The notes under the pieces: generated by a model
The model's database searches: none
What the model saw: only the letters and a program-made list of their open reading frames with translations
Told to the model about the DNA's origin: nothing
Shown: in pieces, positions 58,049 to 64,000 of the stretch
Layout: every line of letters starts with the position of its first letter
Position numbering within the stretch: the stretch's first letter is position 1
Translations under genes and position numbers: made by a program
Assembly: GCF_019656055.1 (NCBI RefSeq)
Contig: NZ_BPKY01000006.1
Location: forward strand, 62,001-126,000
Direction of reading: 5' to 3'
DNA: 64,000 nucleotides
Origin: Leuconostoc miyukkimchii
GTDB lineage: Bacteria; Bacillota; Bacilli; Lactobacillales; Lactobacillaceae

Positions 58049-58106
58049 GCCTGACTTATATTCCCCTATCAAATCAATAGCTAGTGGCTTTTATGTAGTA
58101 GCCATA

Positions 58107-58676
58107 CTAGCCATTATATTTATTACTCAATGTTTCCACATTATCGCCTTGAATCCAGTCTGTAATCGCCAAGGTACTTCGATCAAGCATGCTGTTGACA
58201 TCTTGAGTCTCAGCCTGTGAAAACTTACCTAAGACATAATGAATGACAGCTTGTTGATCATGATCTGGATGTCCAAGACCGAACTTAAGTCTTAAAAATG
58301 TTTGTGAACCAGTATGTGCCATAATCGACTTCAGCCCATTATGACCACCAGCTGATCCTTTTGCACGAAATCGTAATTTACCAAAAGGTAGATCCATATC
58401 ATCGACTAAAACCATCACGTCACTGTTAATGTCACCACCATAATAATCTAGTACTGCACGTACCGCTTTACCAGAATCATTCATATACGTCGTTGGTTTA
58501 ACTAATGTTACTTGTTCACCGTCAATTGTTACCTTTGCTATCATAGCAAATTGTTTACTCGGTACAAATGTCACCTTATAGGCTGTGGCAATAGCATCAA
58601 TTGCCATAAAACCAATATTATGACGTGTTTTGTCATACTTAGGTCCAATATTACCTAATCCAATAATATATTTCAT
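58107..58676 (-). CDS. pth: Peptidyl-tRNA hydrolase
   Basis: A 189-residue enzyme. The catalytic histidine is H19 in YDKTRHNIGF; the conserved VLVDDMDLPFGKLRFRAKGSAGGHNGLKSI segment with its aspartate is present. It recycles peptidyl-tRNA dropped from ribosomes. It heads the conserved pth-mfd block, divergent from the CBS gene. Confidence 0.95.
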   Translation of the reverse strand: MKYIIGLGNIGPKYDKTRHNIGFMAIDAIATAYKVTFVPSKQFAMIAKVTIDGEQVTLVKPTTYMNDSGKAVRAVLDYYGGDINSDVMVLVDDMDLPFGKLRFRAKGSAGGHNGLKSIMAHTGSQTFLRLKFGLGHPDHDQQAVIHYVLGKFSQAETQDVNSMLDRSTLAITDWIQGDNVETLSNKYNG

Positions 58677-58794
58677 GTTAATTATACGCGCTTCCTTAAA
58701 AAATTCTCAATCTTAATTACCAGTATAACAGAATTCTGTGTTATCATGATATATGGCTATTTAATGATAAAAAAACTAATTTTAGGATACGCAT

Positions 58795-59439
58795 ATGCTT
58801 CATGAAACCTTAATTACTCCAAAAGCAGAACTCACTACCGTGACGGAAAATACAACTATTGCGCAAGTGAATGATTTATTTAATTCACCAAGTGAAGCAC
58901 ATACACGTACAATGCCAATTCTCGATGAATCAGGCAGTCTTTTTAGAGGTAACGTTTATAAGCAACATGTCTACGAACATATTGCTAAAAATGGTGACAT
59001 GAACCTACCCGTTACAGCAATTATGCGTAATTCCACTAAATTTATTTATACAACAAGTAAGTTTTATGAAGTCTTCTTTGCAATCAGAGATTTACCTTTC
59101 ATCGCTGTTCTAGACGAAAACCATCATTTTACTGGTATTTTTACGCACGATGCTTTGATGGATTTATTATCACAAAGTTGGTCTGTGCACACTGGCAGCG
59201 TCGCCATCTCTGTTGCAACACATAAAGCACAAGGTGACTTGAAGAAAATTTCAAGTATTATTTCTCGCTATTCAAATATCGAATCAGTTTTAAGCTTACA
59301 ACCATCAAACGACGACATTACATTAATGTTCACGCTACCACTTGCAGTTGATAGTACACAATTACAGCGACTTGTTACTCATCTAGAAAAAAAGCATTTT
59401 AATGTTACAAGCATTGAAGACTTACAACGTTTTAAGTAA
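58795..59439 (+). CDS. CBS-domain protein
   Basis: A 214-residue protein with two CBS motifs (about 1-70 and 75-135; MLHETLITPKAELTTVTENTTI, then PVTAIMRNSTKFIYTTSKFYEV) and a C-terminal ACT-like region (ISVATHKAQGDLKKISSIISRYSNIES). CBS pairs usually bind adenine nucleotides or c-di-AMP; which of these is not shown. TTAGGA precedes the ATG. It is a single gene. Confidence 0.8.
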   Translation: MLHETLITPKAELTTVTENTTIAQVNDLFNSPSEAHTRTMPILDESGSLFRGNVYKQHVYEHIAKNGDMNLPVTAIMRNSTKFIYTTSKFYEVFFAIRDLPFIAVLDENHHFTGIFTHDALMDLLSQSWSVHTGSVAISVATHKAQGDLKKISSIISRYSNIESVLSLQPSNDDITLMFTLPLAVDSTQLQRLVTHLEKKHFNVTSIEDLQRFK

Positions 59440-59473
59440 AAAAATGACCCATTTAACAATGGGTCATTTTTTT
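59438..59473. terminator. Bidirectional terminator between the CBS gene and menA
   Basis: ATGACCCAT/ATGGGTCAT with a six-base loop and A/T runs on both sides. It overlaps the stops of the two converging genes. Confidence 0.9.
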
Positions 59474-60359
59474 ATAGCATAATTCCGGCTAATAAAGTGA
59501 CTGTCAAACCGAGCATAACAATCACTAAATTTTTGATAGCCAGAACAAACGTCTCGCTTTTCACAGGATGATTCACGAATTCACGCGCATAACCATAAAT
59601 AATTGGGAGCAATATAACTATCGCATAAGTCGTAATAGGTAACCATCCCACAATTGTCACAATAACAATTTCTACAAAAGCGGCTATCGCCCAAAACAGA
59701 TACATTCTCTTACTCTTTTCAATACCTAAATAATGCACCAACGTGTGCCTTTGGTTTTCCTCATCTTCATCATGATCAGCAATGTTATTAGCGAACATAA
59801 TTTCGGCAATAAAAATAGTAAGCGGTAGACTAACAATAAACCATTGAAAAAGCACACTGGGTGTTGGTATCATTCGCGTATTAACATACACTTGTGCAAT
59901 AAAAATAAAATATCCCATGGTGATACCAGAAACAATTTCACCAAACGGTGTATTTGTGATTGGCTTAGGACCGGCTGAATACAAAAAGCCAATCAAAAAG
60001 CTCACAATACCGATAATCCAAGTGATATAGTCTGTTCGCAATGCCACGGTAATACCTGCGACTGCTGCAATCACAGTCAATAACTCTGCAACATGTAACA
60101 CTTGTTTATTGGTGACAACTTCACCTTGTGCCTTTTCACGTAAAAATTCATTAACCTTTTGATGTTTCGCATCTTGATAACGATTGAATGTGTTCACTGC
60201 AAGATGGACACTGACCGTTGCAATAACCAATAATAAGGTGTTCAGCCAATTCAATCGTGCATATTGCCACTGACTGTATGCTAAACCAACCAATAAAGGC
60301 GCTACACTTGGAATCACTACACGAATTTCAACTAAGTCTAAAAATTGTTTTGGTGTCAT
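59472..60359 (-). CDS. menA: 1,4-dihydroxy-2-naphthoate polyprenyltransferase
   Basis: A 295-residue UbiA-family prenyltransferase with eight to nine hydrophobic helices. The first aspartate motif is NTFNRYQDAKHQ (near 58-69) and the second is NNIADHDEDEEN (near 195). It attaches the prenyl tail in menaquinone synthesis. No other men gene is in the window. GAGG precedes the ATG. Confidence 0.87.
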   Translation of the reverse strand: MTPKQFLDLVEIRVVIPSVAPLLVGLAYSQWQYARLNWLNTLLLVIATVSVHLAVNTFNRYQDAKHQKVNEFLREKAQGEVVTNKQVLHVAELLTVIAAVAGITVALRTDYITWIIGIVSFLIGFLYSAGPKPITNTPFGEIVSGITMGYFIFIAQVYVNTRMIPTPSVLFQWFIVSLPLTIFIAEIMFANNIADHDEDEENQRHTLVHYLGIEKSKRMYLFWAIAAFVEIVIVTIVGWLPITTYAIVILLPIIYGYAREFVNHPVKSETFVLAIKNLVIVMLGLTVTLLAGIML

Positions 60360-60511
60360 TTTAAATTAAACCTCTAATAAGATATTTTACCAGAAAACCG
60401 CCCAAAACTGGCTTTTATCTACTACACTAACCAAATCAATTTAAAAGATTCGGCAGCAGTCATTAGATTTCTAACTAATGCTTCAAGTTTGACATAATTT
60501 TTTCTTATGAT

Positions 60512-60544
60512 AAATAAAAAGAGTGAATTTCACTCTTTTTATTT
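60512..60544 (-). terminator. groEL terminator
   Basis: AAATAAAAAGAGTGA pairs with TCACTCTTTTTATTT around a three-base loop, 27 bases beyond the groEL stop. Confidence 0.85.
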
Positions 60545-60570
60545 TACAAATTAATTTAAAACCAGTTTAA

Positions 60571-62193
<1,623 letters not shown>

Positions 62194-62262
62194 TCAAATA
62201 CCTCTTTAGAATTTTTATATAATATACTTTTTTACTTTTTATGTGTATTGATAAATATTGTG

Positions 62263-62547
62263 TTACTCAACGATTGCAACGATATCTTTTTCGTGAAGTG
62301 CAAGATAGTCATTGCCGTCAAAGGACACTTCTTGACCTGCATACTTGTCAAATAAAACTTCGTCATCTACTTTAACTGCTAAATCACGAATTGATCCGTC
62401 ATTTAGAACATAACCTGTTCCTGCAGCAACAATTTTGCCAGTTACTGGCTTGTCCTTGGCATTGCTAGCCAAAACAATACCACCAACTGTTTGTTCTGCA
62501 GCTTCTGTTACTTCAATAATCACGCGATCACCTAACGGCTTCAACAT
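62263..62547 (-). CDS. groS: Co-chaperonin GroES (10 kDa)
   Basis: A 94-residue GroES with [12 protein letters not shown] start, mobile-loop region ([13 protein letters not shown]) and [13 protein letters not shown] near the C-terminus. First gene of the heat-shock operon; GGAGG precedes the ATG and a CIRCE operator lies 26 bases upstream. Confidence 0.98.
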   Translation of the reverse strand: MLKPLGDRVIIEVTEAAEQTVGGIVLASNAKDKPVTGKIVAAGTGYVLNDGSIRDLAVKVDDEVLFDKYAGQEVSFDGNDYLALHEKDIVAIVE

Positions 62548-62572
62548 GAGATAATACCTCCGAATTTTATTT

Positions 62573-62599
62573 TTAGCACTCTTTTAAATCGAGTGCTAA
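62573..62599. promoter_or_regulatory. CIRCE operator (HrcA site)
   Basis: TTAGCACTC, nine bases, GAGTGCTAA: a perfect CIRCE inverted repeat, placed between the groESL promoter and start codon. HrcA repression of the operon follows from this. Confidence 0.97.
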
Positions 62600-62610
62600 T
62601 TACAACTTTA

Positions 62611-62638
62611 AGTATATCACGTTGCCATCTATTGTCAA
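62611..62638 (-). promoter_or_regulatory. groESL promoter
   Basis: On the minus strand: TTGACA (62633-62638), 16 bp, TATACT (62611-62616), with CIRCE just downstream. Confidence 0.8.
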
Positions 62639-62666
62639 TAAAAAAAGTGCATGAAATGCACTTTTA
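62639..62666 (-). terminator. Terminator of the DUF956-YitT transcript
   Basis: AAAAGTGCAT/ATGCACTTTT (three-base loop) and a T run on the minus strand, 20 bases beyond the stop of the YitT gene and next to the groESL promoter. Confidence 0.85.
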
Positions 62667-62686
62667 TACCCTAAAATTAATTTTTA

Positions 62687-63520
62687 TTATATAAAGGTGC
62701 CACCATGCGCCTCACTGATGTCATAAGCAAATATAAAGGCCTTTGGATCAACAACATGTATCCCACGAACTAAGCGATTATACTCTTGATTATCTAGTAT
62801 AACCATCAACATTTCTCGTGCATCACCTGTATAACCACCACGTACATCCATCATAGTGTAGCTGATATCATTTCTAGTGAGATATTTTTTAATATCTTCA
62901 ACTTGCGTATTGCTTGTAATATAAACCATCTTTCGACGATCTAATCCAGTTTCAATGTAATTCATAACAAATGCAGTAATCATTAACGAAAACAGTGCTA
63001 GAATAAGTGCTTCAAGACCATCCGTTAGTAAGTTTCCAAGAGACACTACTGTATCAATGACTAATAATGATAATGCGGGTGCAATACGGAAGTATTTTTT
63101 TAAAATCATAGGTGGTACCGCGGTGCCACCACTAGAGGCATCAACACGATATAAAATCGCAACGCCCACAGCAAATATCGTCCCACCAACTAATACTGCA
63201 AAAGTGCGGTCTGATAATACTTGAAAACTTGGCGTCACTTTCAATAATACCGGCAATATCAGGCTACCAAAAGTAATGCGAGCAGTAGTGCCCCAATCTA
63301 GAAATACAGCAGCCAGAACAATCATAAGCAAGTTAACTACCAAAACAGTAATTGCTCTATCCAAGCCAGTGATTTCATTCATTAAAATTGCAAATCCAGT
63401 AGCACCACCAGCTGCCACCTTAGCTGGTGCATAGAAAAAATTAATACTAATAACCACAATTTCTAATGCGACCACAATAGTCAAATAACGCATAACTTGA
63501 AATTTTTTCAATAACCTCAT
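62687..63520 (-). CDS. YitT-family membrane protein (DUF161/DUF2179)
   Basis: A 277-residue protein: about five N-terminal membrane helices (to about residue 190) and a cytoplasmic C-terminal DUF2179 domain (MVYITSNTQVEDIKKYLTRNDISYTMMDVRGGYTG). Function unknown in most members. It overlaps the DUF956 gene by one base (TAATG), so the two are coupled. Confidence 0.85.
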   Translation of the reverse strand: MRLLKKFQVMRYLTIVVALEIVVISINFFYAPAKVAAGGATGFAILMNEITGLDRAITVLVVNLLMIVLAAVFLDWGTTARITFGSLILPVLLKVTPSFQVLSDRTFAVLVGGTIFAVGVAILYRVDASSGGTAVPPMILKKYFRIAPALSLLVIDTVVSLGNLLTDGLEALILALFSLMITAFVMNYIETGLDRRKMVYITSNTQVEDIKKYLTRNDISYTMMDVRGGYTGDAREMLMVILDNQEYNRLVRGIHVVDPKAFIFAYDISEAHGGTFI

Positions 63521-63897
63521 TAAACACCTTTCTTATGCTTCCGTTTAAAGACATTTAACATACGCTTTACGAGCGTTGGATTTTTCAACACCTTATCATT
63601 ACCAATATGTTCGCGAATCGTTTTTAAGACCCGACCTGATTCTGGCGAAGAAAAATCAAAATTTCCCTTATCTGTCTCAATACGAAAGCGGCGACTTATT
63701 TTCTTATTTGATGACACACTAGCATAAACGGCATTAATGTTTTTCCAAGGAATTTGAATAAAATCATCAACATTATTGTCATTAAAAAACTCAAAAGCGT
63801 TATCACCCAGCAAAAATTTGCCATACTGTGCACCAATCCCTAAAAAAGAGATTCCTTGTGCTGTCAACTCAACTTGACTATTCAATGATTGGACCAT
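63520..63897 (-). CDS. manO: DUF956 family protein (ManO-like)
   Basis: A 125-residue protein (LTAQGISFLGIGAQYGKFLLGDNAFEFF; IPWKNINAVYASV; RRFRIETDKGNFDF), the DUF956 family. In lactic acid bacteria this gene usually follows the mannose PTS operon manLMN and may affect it. If that holds here, the PTS lies just beyond the right edge. AGGGG precedes the ATG. The symbol is based on family and expected context. Confidence 0.75.
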   Translation of the reverse strand: MVQSLNSQVELTAQGISFLGIGAQYGKFLLGDNAFEFFNDNNVDDFIQIPWKNINAVYASVSSNKKISRRFRIETDKGNFDFSSPESGRVLKTIREHIGNDKVLKNPTLVKRMLNVFKRKHKKGV

Positions 63898-63949
63898 GCT
63901 TTGTCCCCTTATTTGTTTTACTTATGAATTATATCACTGTTATGTACAA

Positions 63950-63985
63950 AGGCGCTCGTCTGATTAGGCGGGCGCACTTTATTAT
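63950..63985. terminator. Possible terminator at the right edge
   Basis: GCGCTCGTC can pair with GGCGGGCGC around TGATTA when read on the plus strand; on the minus strand two pairs fail. It is the most GC-rich hairpin nearby. It may end the operon from beyond the edge or act as a processing site. Confidence 0.4.
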
Positions 63986-64000
63986 TGATTTATCATCTAT

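Overview
The window reads as chromosome of a Leuconostoc-type lactic acid bacterium. The grounds are low GC, a KxYKxGK-signal GH70 glucansucrase with glucan-binding repeats, class I heat-shock control by CIRCE, Firmicute gene orders (pth-mfd-rqcP-divIC-tilS-hpt-ftsH-hslO), and many lactic-acid-bacterial transporters. The genus is an inference; I do not name a species. No phage, insertion sequence, CRISPR array or rRNA is visible.

Layout. 1-3448 (+): methionine ABC transporter (metQ tail, an M20 dipeptidase, metN, metI). 3569-5520 (-): nagA-nagR with a NagR-type operator inside the promoter. 5550-7524: a PgpA-like protein, tRNA-Gln and a DUF2075 ATPase. 7617-16169 (-): a PucR-family regulator followed by a seven-gene operon (C-S lyase type PLP enzyme, amino-acid ABC transporter, D-2-hydroxyacid dehydrogenase, aminotransferase, MFS carrier). 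16992-20548 (+): TPP riboswitch, ykoEDC-type ECF transporter and tenA. 20609-26136: P-type cation ATPase, then a DHA2 efflux pump divergent from a Dyp-type peroxidase, with Fur/PerR-like boxes between them. 26222-33387 (-): HerA-like ATPase, Rgg-family regulator and a large dextransucrase with a 34-bp perfect palindrome and a cre-like site upstream.

33486-39930 (-): topoisomerase III, an S9 peptidase, and an ABC/LytTR/DUF3021 operon. 40141-42142: tRNA-Glu and an XRE-DUF2075 two-gene module. 42250-46585: DUF2130 coiled-coil protein, APC amino-acid permease, and an MFS transporter behind a terminator-bearing leader. 46651-47016: tRNA-Thr and two tRNA-Asn. 47127-58676 (-): lysS, then the hslO-ftsH-hpt-tilS-divIC-rqcP-mfd-pth block in conserved order. 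58795-63897: CBS protein, menA, groES-groEL, YitT-type protein and a DUF956 (ManO-like) protein at the right edge.

Most interesting points: an Hsp33 with no cysteine at all; the XRE-DUF2075 module whose N-terminal region looks like a trimmed GIY-YIG domain; the Rgg/palindrome/cre arrangement around the dextransucrase; the DyP/efflux divergon; the PucR-linked amino-acid operon; and structured leaders before lysS, nagA and an MFS gene. Many terminators and promoters were read directly from the sequence; all protein functions are by family recognition, without database searches.
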